A DNA stretch of 64,000 nucleotides from Chryseobacterium sp. SN22 (GCF_008329705.1 NZ_VTSX01000019.1:40998-104997); one strand, 5' to 3'; counted from the stretch's first letter, positions 35,005 to 44,698 are shown. The notes: generated by a model from the sequence alone, not told the origin. Made by a program: numbers and translations.

Positions 35005-36807
35005 TTAGTCATTACAGCTTCTTTTAATACAGTTCCACACCGATCCGTTGTATAATTTTATACACTGGGCACTGCGGTCATAGACGATCATTCCTTTTAC
35101 GGGAGCCGCGATCACGGAAGTATCGGCAACTCTGGTAATAACCATCCCCTTGTCCGATGATTCCAGAGCCAAAGCACCGTTGGGGATCCCTCCGCTGCTG
35201 ATGCCCGGACCGGCAGGCCAGCTTTTGTACCGTAATGAAAGCGTAGATATTCCCAGATCCGTATATGCATCCGGCGTACCGGCTAATCCGGGTTTCGTAC
35301 AGTAATCAACTGCTGTAGTAACGGTTGCCTGGTTGCTCGTTAAATCGGCCATATCTTTAATGGTATAGCCGAAAGGACTCGTGGTGCTGAAGAAATTGCT
35401 TACCGGAGAAAAAGTCAGTAATCCCGCATTATCCACCAGCCAGGTTCCCTGCCCGCTCATGGTAAAGCCTTTTACCAGCCCGTTGCTGTAGACAAGACTG
35501 CCTGCACCGGAAGGCGGTACGAGATTAATTGAAGAAGGCACCAGGGTCCCGGAGTTGGGGTCCGAATCATTGCCTGTGATCAGTAAACTTTTTGAACTGT
35601 TCTTTTCTACGGACAGATGATCGTTGTTTGCGACCGGCGGCTGATGAATCCCGAAATTATTACCGGTAGAGGTACTGTTGCTTAACTGTACCGCGAGGCT
35701 GGCAGACGTGGTGCCGACTCTGTTTCCGACTACCTGAAAACCGGATGGAGTAATGACATCGACCCGGTATGGCCCCTGATTGACATTGGTATTGATGTTA
35801 TCGAAAAAATAGAATCCCAGGGAATTGGTAACCGCAGTGCGAATTTCAACATTATTGCTGAACAGCTTAAGCGTTACCCCTCCGGCCCCGTTGCCGTCAG
35901 GAGTTCCTGCGTTATTGTCATTAAAAACGCTTCCTGCAATGCTGGCTGCAAAAGTGATGGATTCTTTATTATAAGCCCCGATAAAAGCAAGATCCGAAGT
36001 GCCTGAAAAAGACTGGATCAGCTTTACGGCCTGCGGATAATTGGCAGAGGTAATCCCGAATTCCGACCAGTCGGCAGCCAGTACCCTGATATCCCTTTCG
36101 CAACCGGAGGAAGTACCGGCATTGTAAGCAGGCGGATTTACATTGGCGTTATAGAATTTCCAGCATGCCCTGCCGATACTCGGGACATTGCTGAAAGCAA
36201 CCGAATAGGTAGTCCCAACAATATTTCCGTTAATGTCTTCAAAGTGATAGGTATCATTTGCAGAAGATGGATTTCCCATCTGGGTAAAAATGAGGTCCGG
36301 AACACCGTCTCCTATTGAAGCAGGCACAATGCCCATCGTGTTTAAGCTGATGCTTGAACCCTGGGGAATATTAAATATCGCTGAACCCAGACCGAGGCCG
36401 TTGGCGCCGTCGGAAAGATATTCCACCATATTGTTGTTTACCGGAACCGGTGAAACATTCCCGTTTCCTCCGTACATTTTTCCCACTCCGATAAATGTGC
36501 TGCTTCCCGGTGCAGGAATATTATAAATGGGCAGGGATATAAAGGTCCCGGCCTGGAAAGCCACCCCGCCCGTGGTAAGCGCAGCATCATTTACCCCGGT
36601 ACTGTATGTCACCGGTGCGTAGGCGGTACCGCTTCCGTCTGCATCCCATCTGAAAGCAAGGAGGTTGTGGCTGTTGTCGGGCAACAGGGTACTGGAACTG
36701 TCCCAAAAGCCACCGAAATCTGAATAAATTCTGGAAACTGCCCGTTGGGCACCGAGAGATAAGGGCATAGAGAATACCCCTAATAGTATTAGTTTTTTTA
36801 AAGTCAC
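35005..36807 (-). CDS. Large secreted SdrD_B-like protein (long member of second secreted pair)
   Basis: This 600-residue exported protein has a signal peptide to about residue 20 (LSLGAQ). After a ~280-residue unknown region comes an SdrD B-like domain (about 288-375; IAGSVFNDNNAGTPDGNGAG then NSLGFYFFDNI). Then a cadherin/Ig-type segment follows starting PPVANNDHLSVEKNSSKSLL (about 393-500). The end (CTKPGLAGTPDAYTDLGI to WNCIKRSCND) is shared with 6584-7492. This domain set is typical of cell-surface proteins. A T9SS sorting domain is not evident at the C-terminus, so the export and display mode is unknown. Confidence 0.78.
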   Translation of the reverse strand: MTLKKLILLGVFSMPLSLGAQRAVSRIYSDFGGFWDSSSTLLPDNSHNLLAFRWDADGSGTAYAPVTYSTGVNDAALTTGGVAFQAGTFISLPIYNIPAPGSSTFIGVGKMYGGNGNVSPVPVNNNMVEYLSDGANGLGLGSAIFNIPQGSSISLNTMGIVPASIGDGVPDLIFTQMGNPSSANDTYHFEDINGNIVGTTYSVAFSNVPSIGRACWKFYNANVNPPAYNAGTSSGCERDIRVLAADWSEFGITSANYPQAVKLIQSFSGTSDLAFIGAYNKESITFAASIAGSVFNDNNAGTPDGNGAGGVTLKLFSNNVEIRTAVTNSLGFYFFDNINTNVNQGPYRVDVITPSGFQVVGNRVGTTSASLAVQLSNSTSTGNNFGIHQPPVANNDHLSVEKNSSKSLLITGNDSDPNSGTLVPSSINLVPPSGAGSLVYSNGLVKGFTMSGQGTWLVDNAGLLTFSPVSNFFSTTSPFGYTIKDMADLTSNQATVTTAVDYCTKPGLAGTPDAYTDLGISTLSLRYKSWPAGPGISSGGIPNGALALESSDKGMVITRVADTSVIAAPVKGMIVYDRSAQCIKLYNGSVWNCIKRSCND

Positions 36808-37298
36808 TTAACAGTTTTATAAGGCCGCAAAGATATGAATCTTTAATGAGTTTTACGTTTAATCATCCCTGAATATTCATTTTTGTGGTATCTGTATTTT
36901 TTGATTATAAAAAAGTAAACTTCTGTGAACGTATCAGATAATGGATTTTTTTAATCTGCCGTACAAAGGATCAACCGTTCTGTAAATCCCGGAGAATCCC
37001 CTGTTCATAAGTATTGATCACTGAATTAAGCCGCTTCTCAGTTCAAGTCATTTAACCCCCTTTTTATTAAATAAAAAAAAGGAAATTTATATTTTTCAAT
37101 TCATTGAGAAACCAGGAATTTTGAATTTTTGCAAGCTTATCCGGCCCGGCCGCTGGTAAAGCAATCATTATGACCTTGGCGAGCCTTCCATTTTTTCTGA
37201 ATAAAAGCTGGGACGGGCTCAATATAAAAAATGATTTTTCCCTGAGAATTATTGCTGTTTTTTAAAAGCAGTACCAATGTCCGGAGGGATAATGGCTG
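36808..37298. other. Gene-free stretch between divergent genes
   Basis: This AT-rich intergenic region lies between the SdrD_B-like gene (minus) and the DUF421 gene (plus). No coding sequence or strong hairpin is seen. Promoters for both sides are expected but not clearly matched. Confidence 0.5.
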
Positions 37299-38021
37299 AT
37301 GTTTTGCATGACTGAAATCATGAATTGGATATCTGTACAATTGGATTTTAGAAAAATTTTCATTGGAGACCTGAGTTTCGATTTTGCTGCTGAAATTATG
37401 ATCAGGACCCTGCTGATGTTCAGCATGGTGCTTCTGGTTTTGCGCCTTACAGGAAAAAAAGGGGTGCGGCAGCTTTCTATTTTCGAAGTGGCGATTATTA
37501 TCGCCATGGGTTCTGCAGCCGGTGATCCTATGTTTACGCAAGATGCTTCCATTTTTGTTTCACTGATCGTTTTTGCGGCCATCATTATCCTCTACCGGCT
37601 GATTACTTTTTGGGCGAGCAAAAGCGAACAGTTCGAGAAAGTGATTGAAGGCGAACCGCTTTACGTTATCGAAGAAGGCCGGTTTACTCTGCTGGATGAC
37701 CACAGCCATACTTTCGCCAAAGATGAGTTCTTCGCCGAAATGCGGCAGGCAAGCATCGAACATCTGGGACAGATCAAAACCGCCATCCTGGAAACCAACG
37801 GCAATATCAGCTTTTATTACTATACCGACGACGAAGTAAGATACGGCCTGCCCGTACAGCCGAAAGTCTACGGCAAAAAATCGGTACAGATCCCTTTACC
37901 CGGAATGTATGCCTGCACTTACTGCGGCCGGACGGAAAAACTGGAAAAGGGCCCGGCACACTGCCCGTCGTGCAAAAAAAACGAATGGGTAACAGCCATT
38001 AATCCGGTAAGAATTACCTGA
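37299..38021 (+). CDS. DUF421 membrane protein with C-terminal zinc ribbon
   Basis: This 240-residue protein belongs to the YetF/YcaP (DUF421) family. Membrane helices lie near 30-50, 60-78 and 82-105, with the signature LRLTGKKGVRQLSIFEVAIIIAMGSAAGDP. A cytoplasmic alpha/beta domain follows (EGEPLYVIEEGRF, EFFAEMRQASIEHLGQIKTAILE). The C-terminus carries CTYCGR and CPSCK, a four-cysteine zinc-ribbon-like element not usual in the core family. The function is unknown. The start may also be the ATG at 37308. Confidence 0.87.
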   Translation: MFCMTEIMNWISVQLDFRKIFIGDLSFDFAAEIMIRTLLMFSMVLLVLRLTGKKGVRQLSIFEVAIIIAMGSAAGDPMFTQDASIFVSLIVFAAIIILYRLITFWASKSEQFEKVIEGEPLYVIEEGRFTLLDDHSHTFAKDEFFAEMRQASIEHLGQIKTAILETNGNISFYYYTDDEVRYGLPVQPKVYGKKSVQIPLPGMYACTYCGRTEKLEKGPAHCPSCKKNEWVTAINPVRIT

Positions 38022-38097
38022 TCCATGATTCTGTGATTTTATTTACTTATAAAGAATAGCAGTGGAGTCCGTCTACCGTTGCGGCATCTAAATATGA

Positions 38098-38132
38098 TTG
38101 GATAAGATTTAACATAAAAATTTGTAAATTTG
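38098..38132 (+). promoter_or_regulatory. Probable promoter of the PAS histidine kinase
   Basis: TTG (38098-38100) and TAAATTTG (38125-38132, a full TAnnTTTG match) are 24 bp apart, slightly wide. Transcription would begin near 38138, which favours the ATG at 38171 over the GTG at 38135. Confidence 0.55.
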
Positions 38133-38170
38133 CTGTGTTGATTGAATCATATAAAAACACCTTTCACTTA

Positions 38171-40276
38171 ATGACTCATTTTTTTTATGCTTTGGGGATA
38201 GACCCGCTTCTTGAACTTTTACAACAATCCGGTGATGCAATGGCCATCTATACGGGTCCTGAACTTTCCATTCAGTTCGCTAATGATACCATGCTTACAT
38301 TTTGGGGAAAGGATCAGTCGGTGATCGGCAAGAGATTCGAGGATGCGCTGCCTGAAATGGAAGGTCAACCTTTTACAGAAATCCTGAAGCAGGTATGGGA
38401 ATCAAACGAAGCCTATACCGGAAAGGAAATGCCTGCAACATTGGAAATACAGGGTCAGCGGGTTACTTCTTATTTCGATTTCACCTTTAAACCTGTAGTG
38501 AACAACGAAGGAGCGGTCTACTGCATTCTTCATACAGCAAAAGATGTAGGGGAAATAATAAGAACACGGGAAGAATATACCATCAACAACGAGAAGCTTG
38601 GCGATTCGAATAGGATATTCCACGATCAGAACCAGCAGATCAGGAAGGAAAACAGCGAACTCTTGTCCGGCAATCAAAAGTTTCAGGCTGATATTACCCA
38701 CTTGGGTTATCTTAACAAAAACCTGACCTCCAGAAACCAGGAACTGAAAGACCTGAACGATACGATTACCGAGCTTAACAATAAATTATCAGAAAGCGAC
38801 ATCAGTTTCAGCAACCTGATCGATCAGGCGCCCGTGGCCATCATGCTCTTAAAAGGAGATCGGTTTGTTATTACCATGATTAATGATGCCATGCTGAAAC
38901 TCATTGAAAAAGATCATTCCGTTATCGGGAAACCTCTGTTTGAAGTGCTTCCTGAACTGGAAGGTCAACCGGCTGCAAAAATGCTGATCGAAACCTTTAA
39001 ATCCGGAAAACCGAATTCCGACCATTCAAATCCGGTACTTTTAAACCGGAGCGGCCAGCTGGAACACGGATATTTTACCTTTAATTATACCCCCTTCACT
39101 GAAAACGGAAAAATAACGGGCGTTATTGATATGGCGGTGGAAGTTACCCCGCAGGTTATGGCCATCCGGGAGCGTGAAGAAATTATTATTGAAAAAAGCG
39201 TGCTGGAAGAGACTTTATTAAAGAGCGAACAGCGCCTCCAGGGAATTCTTGAAACCATGGCAGAGGGTGTGGGCGTGATTGACGCCAAAGGGCAACTGGT
39301 GTATGCCAATCCTATGGCCCAGCATATCCTGGGTCTTTCCGAAAGTAAGATAAAGGAAAGGACCTATGATGATCCCCAGTGGCAGAACTTAAGGCTGGAC
39401 GGAACGCCACTGCCTTCAGAAGAGCATCCGATGACTATTATGATGTCTACCGGAAAACCGGTATATGACCATGAAATCGGCGTTCAGGCTCCGGAAGGGG
39501 AAATCAGGTATATTTCCATCAATGCCGCTCCCCTCTTCGATGCCGAGGGAAATCTTACCGGCGGGATCGGCACTTTCATGGACGTTACCGCAAGAAGAAT
39601 GATCACCCGGGGCAAAGAAGATTTTATAAGCATTGCCAGCCATGAGCTGAAAACGCCGGTTACTGCATTAAAAGCTTCTCTGCAGCTGCTGCAGCGGTCG
39701 CACGACAGGCTGCCGCCGGAATCACGGGATAAGCTCCTGAATCAATCGATCACCAGTCTTGATAAATTATCCGGATTAATCAACAGCCTCCTGGATACCA
39801 GCAGGATCGAACAGGGCCAGCTCAAACTCGAAAAGCGGCCGTTTACCATTTCCGAGCTTTTTGACGACTGCTGTTCGAACTTTTCGCAGATTACCGACCA
39901 GGAGATTATTTTCAAAGGAGACATCGATCAACCTGTGGTTGCTGATAATCAGCAAATCGGACAGGTAATGATTAATTTTATTTCCAACGCCATCAAATAC
40001 GCGCCGGAATCGAAACAGATCATCATCACCGCCCAAAAAACGGACGATCACGAAATCAAAATAAGCGTGAAAGATCAGGGGCCCGGCATTCCGAAAGAAA
40101 AACTGGAACATCTCTTTAAACGCTATTACCGGACCAATTATCACGGACAGAAATTTACCGGTCTGGGACTGGGTTTATTCATCAGCGGCGATATCATTAA
40201 AGAACATGGTGGTAAAGTAGGTGTGGAAAGCGAAGAAGGACAGGGATCCGAATTCTGGTTTACACTGCCAGTCTAA
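38171..40276 (+). CDS. PAS-domain sensor histidine kinase
   Basis: This soluble hybrid-free sensor kinase of about 701 residues has three PAS-like domains (about 10-120, 205-320 and 345-475) with a coiled linker (about 120-205) between the first two. A HisKA domain follows (SIASHELKTPVTALKASLQ, His491), then a HATPase domain with VMINFISNAIKYAPESKQ (N box), KDQGPGIPKEKL (G1) and GLGLGLFISGDII (G2). There is no membrane segment, so the signal is intracellular. The HisKA region closely resembles that of the LOV kinase at 46460. No response regulator is adjacent; the orphan receiver at 33972 is a candidate. The stop overlaps the convergent barrel gene's stop by 3 bp. Confidence 0.92.
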   Translation: MTHFFYALGIDPLLELLQQSGDAMAIYTGPELSIQFANDTMLTFWGKDQSVIGKRFEDALPEMEGQPFTEILKQVWESNEAYTGKEMPATLEIQGQRVTSYFDFTFKPVVNNEGAVYCILHTAKDVGEIIRTREEYTINNEKLGDSNRIFHDQNQQIRKENSELLSGNQKFQADITHLGYLNKNLTSRNQELKDLNDTITELNNKLSESDISFSNLIDQAPVAIMLLKGDRFVITMINDAMLKLIEKDHSVIGKPLFEVLPELEGQPAAKMLIETFKSGKPNSDHSNPVLLNRSGQLEHGYFTFNYTPFTENGKITGVIDMAVEVTPQVMAIREREEIIIEKSVLEETLLKSEQRLQGILETMAEGVGVIDAKGQLVYANPMAQHILGLSESKIKERTYDDPQWQNLRLDGTPLPSEEHPMTIMMSTGKPVYDHEIGVQAPEGEIRYISINAAPLFDAEGNLTGGIGTFMDVTARRMITRGKEDFISIASHELKTPVTALKASLQLLQRSHDRLPPESRDKLLNQSITSLDKLSGLINSLLDTSRIEQGQLKLEKRPFTISELFDDCCSNFSQITDQEIIFKGDIDQPVVADNQQIGQVMINFISNAIKYAPESKQIIITAQKTDDHEIKISVKDQGPGIPKEKLEHLFKRYYRTNYHGQKFTGLGLGLFISGDIIKEHGGKVGVESEEGQGSEFWFTLPV

Positions 40277-42087
40277 TTCCCGAAATTAACAAAATGCGGG
40301 ATTTCCGTACCGAACCCGTTGAGCGGCAGCACATTATTCCGGTTGCTGTTGAAATCGTACACCTGATTATTATCGAAAGGTACCCGCGGGTAGTAGGTGA
40401 ATGATACCTGTATCCTGTTGAAGACCAGAAACGGATTATTAATCAGAACCCCGATTCCTATCTTGGTATTGGTATGGGTTTTCAAAAGCCTTTCATCGGG
40501 CATGGCAAGCCATCCTGCCGCCGCTGTAAGATACGGGCTGAAGTGAAAATTCTTCCAGGATTTATTGATAAAAAGCTGCAGCTGATACCTCAGCACCATT
40601 TTTTTGGTTCCGATATAATCGCCGTTGAATACAGGGAATTCGTCCCCTACGGAAAGATTGAGGCGGTCCCGGTACGAATAGTTGTGCTGTGGATTCCCCA
40701 AGGCTAAAGTCGGGGAAAAGAAATGCCTGGCCTTAGCAAACTTCCAGTCGGTAAGATTGGTAAAATACGTCCCGTCGAGCCGGAAAGACTCACGGTTCTG
40801 ACGGTCCTTGCTAAAGAACCTTCCGAATTGGGCTTTTACGGTAAAGTAACCGAGTTTTGTAAAATCGCCGCAGGAAACGGAAATTCCGGCATACGGTATT
40901 ATTCTGTTGCTTCTGGAAAGAAATCCCGATGTCACATTCAGCGAATAGCCATAGGAGATATCTTCCGGCAACTCATACTGAAAAATATTTTTTTCAATGG
41001 AAAATTTCCGCTGGATGAGTCCTGCCGATGCCAGGAAACTGCTGTACGAACTGAAATAATCGTACTGATCTATTCCCGGGCTGTCTTTGTACTGGTAATT
41101 CTGAAATCTTCCGGTCAGGGCGATATTGCTGGAAATTTTAGTCTCCGGATCGGAAGAAACGGGAATCTGATAACCGCCCCAGAGATCCTGACTGTATACT
41201 TTAATCTGCACTTCCGGAAAACCGGCACCGTCTTCAAGCGGCAGCAGGACGTGGCGCATAAAGTACTCAAGACTGAAACCGCCTGCCCACTTGGTTAACG
41301 GCGAGAAAAAATCACGTCTTATATTGAGGTGGATTCTTTCATTCTTATAGAAATCCCGCTCACCTAAGATCCGGGCGCTGATATAAGATCCCCACAGGTT
41401 GTAAGCGGTATAGCTTCCCAGAAGATAATCCCGCTTTTCTTTAGAATCGTTCCGGTACAGGAAATCCAGATCATGCCCTAACCCCAAAAGGTTTTCTTCA
41501 TTAATCCCCACCCCGATCTTGCTTCCGGAATAACTTGCCCTGGGTTTCAGGCTCCATGAATCCAGTACTTTTACCACCACATCAATTGAATCCCGGCCCG
41601 AAGTGCTGTCGGATACACTGATATTTACCCGGTTGATAAACGGCATGGCCCGTAAAAGACGTTCGGATTCATAAAGCTTCTGGGCATTGTACTCCTCCCC
41701 TTTTTTAAAAAGCAGATAATGGTTAACCGTAGAAACCCTGGTGTTGGAATGAAGATGGTTGGTAAACCAGTCGTACCATCTGGATTTTTCTTTTCTATCT
41801 ATGGAACTGTAACCGAACGGGTCAGTAGTTTCTATACGGATATTCCTGATGTGCTTTCCGTCATATGTCTGCTGAGTCTGTTTTTCGGTTGTTGTTTTCA
41901 CGGAAACCGAATCGGGCTCCCTGCGGAATATAAGCCGGTGAAGGAACTTGGTAAATTTCCTTTTATCTGAAAACCGTTCTATTTTATAATATAGTGAATC
42001 CCTCTTTTCCTGAGCATGGGAAAAGGAAAAACAGATCAGAAGAAAGAATAACACAATTTTTTTCACCAACATCATGATTGATTCCAT
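40273..42087 (-). CDS. Omp85/BamA-like outer-membrane barrel with POTRA-like domain
   Basis: This 604-residue protein has a signal peptide to about residue 25 (SFSHAQ). A region with one or two POTRA-like units follows (about 70-180; KGEEYNAQKLYESERLLRAM then FINRVNISVSD, typical of Omp85 proteins). A C-terminal beta-barrel covers about 185-604, with SGSKIGVGINEENLLGLGHD and strands rich in aromatic residues, ending HFVNFGN. It resembles flavobacterial TamA/BamA relatives of unknown cargo. It converges with the PAS kinase gene; no chaperone or substrate gene lies beside it. Confidence 0.8.
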   Translation of the reverse strand: MESIMMLVKKIVLFFLLICFSFSHAQEKRDSLYYKIERFSDKRKFTKFLHRLIFRREPDSVSVKTTTEKQTQQTYDGKHIRNIRIETTDPFGYSSIDRKEKSRWYDWFTNHLHSNTRVSTVNHYLLFKKGEEYNAQKLYESERLLRAMPFINRVNISVSDSTSGRDSIDVVVKVLDSWSLKPRASYSGSKIGVGINEENLLGLGHDLDFLYRNDSKEKRDYLLGSYTAYNLWGSYISARILGERDFYKNERIHLNIRRDFFSPLTKWAGGFSLEYFMRHVLLPLEDGAGFPEVQIKVYSQDLWGGYQIPVSSDPETKISSNIALTGRFQNYQYKDSPGIDQYDYFSSYSSFLASAGLIQRKFSIEKNIFQYELPEDISYGYSLNVTSGFLSRSNRIIPYAGISVSCGDFTKLGYFTVKAQFGRFFSKDRQNRESFRLDGTYFTNLTDWKFAKARHFFSPTLALGNPQHNYSYRDRLNLSVGDEFPVFNGDYIGTKKMVLRYQLQLFINKSWKNFHFSPYLTAAAGWLAMPDERLLKTHTNTKIGIGVLINNPFLVFNRIQVSFTYYPRVPFDNNQVYDFNSNRNNVLPLNGFGTEIPHFVNFGN

Positions 42088-42258
42088 TTTCTCTTATCAA
42101 TTAACAAGCCAATGGCCGGGGGTTAAACAGAAAATCAAGAAGTATTTTTTAAGATCGAATATAAGGTCTTCCACTATAAAATATACCACATTTTATTTTT
42201 TATAAACCTGCGGCTTAATTGTTGAATATTCTACCGCACACCAATAAAATATTAATTT

Positions 42259-43560
42259 ATGTCAACTAGAAGAAATTCAGGTTCAGGAAGATCCAGCTCT
42301 TCCAACAATGCTTCAGGAAGAAGCTCAAATTACAACAATTCAAGAGGCGGTTCTTACGACCGTGAAGACGATCGTTACGATGATGAGGACGACCGTTATG
42401 ATTACGATGACCAGTATGACGACGAGGATTACGATGACGAGGATGATGACTATTCTGACGGATATCGTAATAATTATGATGATGATGACGATTACGATGA
42501 TGAGTATGACGATGATGACGATGATTATGATGATGACGATGATTATGATGAGGAAGAAGATCATGACGACGATGATTACGATCACCGACATGATAACCCG
42601 GGCAGACCGAGAGGCAGCAGAAACGGTGACGGCAGAAGCTCCAACGGCTCTTCTTCCAGACGTTCCTCCAATTCAGACAGCGGTAATTACGACCGAAGAC
42701 ACGACAATCCGGGCAGACCGAAAGGAAGCAGAAACGGTGACGGCAGAAGCTCCAACGGCTCTTCTTCCAGACGTTCCTCCAATTCAGACAACAGTAATTA
42801 CGACCGAAGACACGATAATCCGGGCAGACCGAGAGGAAGCAGAAACGGTGACGGCAGAAGCTCCAACGGCTCTTCTTCCAGACGTTCTTCCAATTCAGAC
42901 AACGGTAATTACGACCGAAGACACGATAATCCGGGCAGACCGAAAGGCAGCGGAAACAGCGGTGGCAGAAGTTCCAACGGCTCTTCTTCCAGACGTTCCT
43001 CCAATTCAGACAACGGTAATTACGACCGAAGACATGATAATCCGGGCAGACCGAGAGGAAGCAGAAACGGTGACGGCAGAAGCTCCAACGGCTCTTCTTC
43101 CAGACGTTCCTCCAATTCAGACAACGGTAATTACGACCGAAGACATGATAATCCGGGCAGACCAAAAGGCAGCAGAAACGGTGACGGCAGAAGCTCCAAC
43201 GGCTCTTCTTCCAGACGTTCTTCCAATTCAGACAACGGTAATTACGACCGAAGACACGATAATCCGGGCAGACCGAAAGGCAGCAGAAACGGTGACGGCA
43301 GAAGCTCCAACGGCTCTTCTTCAAGACGTTCTTCCAATTCAGACAGCGGTAATTACGACCGAAGACATGATAATCCGGGCAGACCGAAAGGCAGCAGAAA
43401 CGGTGACGGCAGAAGCTCCAACAGCTCTTCTTCCAGATCTGGTTCAGGCAGAAATTCCGGAGGAAACGGCAATCAGCAGAGAGATGAAAACGGAAGATTT
43501 ACATCTTCAAAAAGAGGCGGTTTCGGAAGCAGAAGCAACGGAAGAGGCAGAAACTCTTAA
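42259..43560 (+). CDS. Low-complexity protein with acidic domain and eight AT-hook-like repeats
   Basis: This 433-residue protein starts with a Ser/Arg/Asn-rich segment (1-33). An extremely acidic Asp/Tyr domain follows (about 34-108, mostly D, Y and E). Eight tandem 37-residue repeats come next, each with HDNPGRPRGSRNGDGRSSNG or the K variant (GRPKGS); the last is incomplete. The tail is basic and ends GRFTSSKRGGFGSRSNGRGRNS. The GRPRGS/GRPKGS core resembles AT-hooks, which bind the minor groove of AT-rich DNA. The DNA repeats are 111 bp and nearly identical, so copy number may vary. It is followed by a YciF-type gene with similarly charged tails. The function is not known; a nucleoid or stress role is inferred. 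Confidence 0.78.
   Translation: MSTRRNSGSGRSSSSNNASGRSSNYNNSRGGSYDREDDRYDDEDDRYDYDDQYDDEDYDDEDDDYSDGYRNNYDDDDDYDDEYDDDDDDYDDDDDYDEEEDHDDDDYDHRHDNPGRPRGSRNGDGRSSNGSSSRRSSNSDSGNYDRRHDNPGRPKGSRNGDGRSSNGSSSRRSSNSDNSNYDRRHDNPGRPRGSRNGDGRSSNGSSSRRSSNSDNGNYDRRHDNPGRPKGSGNSGGRSSNGSSSRRSSNSDNGNYDRRHDNPGRPRGSRNGDGRSSNGSSSRRSSNSDNGNYDRRHDNPGRPKGSRNGDGRSSNGSSSRRSSNSDNGNYDRRHDNPGRPKGSRNGDGRSSNGSSSRRSSNSDSGNYDRRHDNPGRPKGSRNGDGRSSNSSSSRSGSGRNSGGNGNQQRDENGRFTSSKRGGFGSRSNGRGRNS
42586..43437 (+). repeat. Eight 111-bp tandem repeats inside a gene
   Basis: The unit encodes 37 residues around HDNPGRP(R/K)GS. Units differ at only a few bases, mainly R/K and N/S codons, and the fourth has GSGNSGG. High identity suggests recent duplication or ongoing homogenisation. 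Confidence 0.9.
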
Positions 43561-43575
43561 TACCCTATTATACAG

Positions 43576-43600
43576 GCCGGCTGCCTAGGCCGGCTTTTTT
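43576..43600 (+). terminator. Rho-independent terminator
   Basis: GCCGGC and GCCGGC pair around TGCCTAG, followed by six T, 15 bp after the repeat-protein gene. Confidence 0.8.
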
Positions 43601-43623
43601 ACTTAACCTTTATACATCAAATC

Positions 43624-44553
43624 ATGGATACCAACAACTTAACAAATACAACAAAAGCAACAGATAATACAGAAAAAATAGCTTCAGATCTTCTTAATGC
43701 AGGTCCTGAAACCATGGCTGAAGAACAACCGCCTCTTCCAAAGAAAAGGGCAACCGCCAAATCTTCGGCTGCTACACCTAAAGGAACAGTTGCTAAAAAA
43801 GCACCTGCTACAAAGGCAAAAGCGGATACCAAAACATCTGCTGATAAAAAGCAGACCCCCAATAAAACAGAAGAAAACAAGCAGGATGAAAAAACAGCAA
43901 CACAGCCTGCTGAAAAAGTTTCCGTTTCCGAAACTTCAAAAGAAGGACCGCTGTATAAATTTTTCACGGATGCCCTAAAAGACATTTATTTCGCAGAAAA
44001 ACATATCCTGGAAGCTCTGCCCAAGATGCAGAGAGCAGCTACGACAGAAGAGCTTCAGGAAGCCTTTGAAGATCATCATCTGATGACCCAGAAGCAGATT
44101 TCAAGACTGGAAAAAGTTTTCAAATCCATTGATGAAAGTCCGGAAGCCAAAAAATGCGATGCCATTATCGGAATCGTAAAGGAAAGCGAAAACATTATCA
44201 AGGAAACCGAAGAAGGCACTATGACAAGAGATGCAGCCCTTATCATCGCAGCACAGAAAGTGGAGCATTACGAAATAGCGACATACGGCGGACTGGTTGC
44301 CCTGGCAGAAACCCTGGAATTGTATAAGGCGGCAGATCTTTTACAGACTACCCTGGATGAGGAAGAACAAACCGACCGTGATCTGACTGACATTGCTGAG
44401 ACATCGATTAATTTCAACGCTTCCGAAGAAGATGAAGAAGGAGAAAATGATGAGGATTACGATGATGAAGACTATGACGATGAAGATGAAGACTACGAAG
44501 AAGATGAAGATTACGAGGAGAATGAGGATGAGGATGAGGATTACAGACATTAA
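43624..44553 (+). CDS. YciF-type ferritin-like (DUF892) protein with charged tails
   Basis: This 309-residue protein has a DUF892 four-helix domain (about 108-262; GPLYKFFTDALKDIYFAEKH, ALPKMQRAATTEELQEAFEDHH, AAQKVEHYEIATYGGLVALA). Candidate metal ligands are Glu125, His151, Glu213 and Glu217. The N-terminal extension (about 36-100) is rich in Lys, Ala, Thr and Pro (PKKRATAKSS, AKKAPATKAKAD) like histone H1 tails. The C-terminus (about 267-309) is almost only Asp, Glu and Tyr. YciF proteins are stress-induced diiron proteins; the tails suggest DNA or protein contacts. It lies 63 bp after the AT-hook-like gene, but a terminator separates them. Confidence 0.86.
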   Translation: MDTNNLTNTTKATDNTEKIASDLLNAGPETMAEEQPPLPKKRATAKSSAATPKGTVAKKAPATKAKADTKTSADKKQTPNKTEENKQDEKTATQPAEKVSVSETSKEGPLYKFFTDALKDIYFAEKHILEALPKMQRAATTEELQEAFEDHHLMTQKQISRLEKVFKSIDESPEAKKCDAIIGIVKESENIIKETEEGTMTRDAALIIAAQKVEHYEIATYGGLVALAETLELYKAADLLQTTLDEEEQTDRDLTDIAETSINFNASEEDEEGENDEDYDDEDYDDEDEDYEEDEDYEENEDEDEDYRH

Positions 44554-44576
44554 TTATTAATCAAATCATCATATGC

Positions 44577-44606
44577 AGAGCAGGCCTGAAGCCTGCTCTT
44601 TTTTTG
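44577..44606 (+). terminator. Rho-independent terminator
   Basis: AGAGCAGGC and GCCTGCTCT form a 9-bp stem around CTGAA, followed by seven T. Confidence 0.9.
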
Positions 44607-44698
44607 GCTGTTGCTCGCCATACCTTTACTTGCGCAATAAACCTGAAGATAATATGACTATCCGTTTCCTATCTGTTTATAAACAGTGAAAATTGGTT

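Noticed and set aside
42266..43324. Minus-strand frame of 352 codons and plus frame 42308-43588 in the tandem-repeat gene
   Set aside because: Both stay open only because the 111-bp DNA repeats multiply one open stretch. The frame starting at 42259 has the sensible basic/acidic domain layout and its own terminator.
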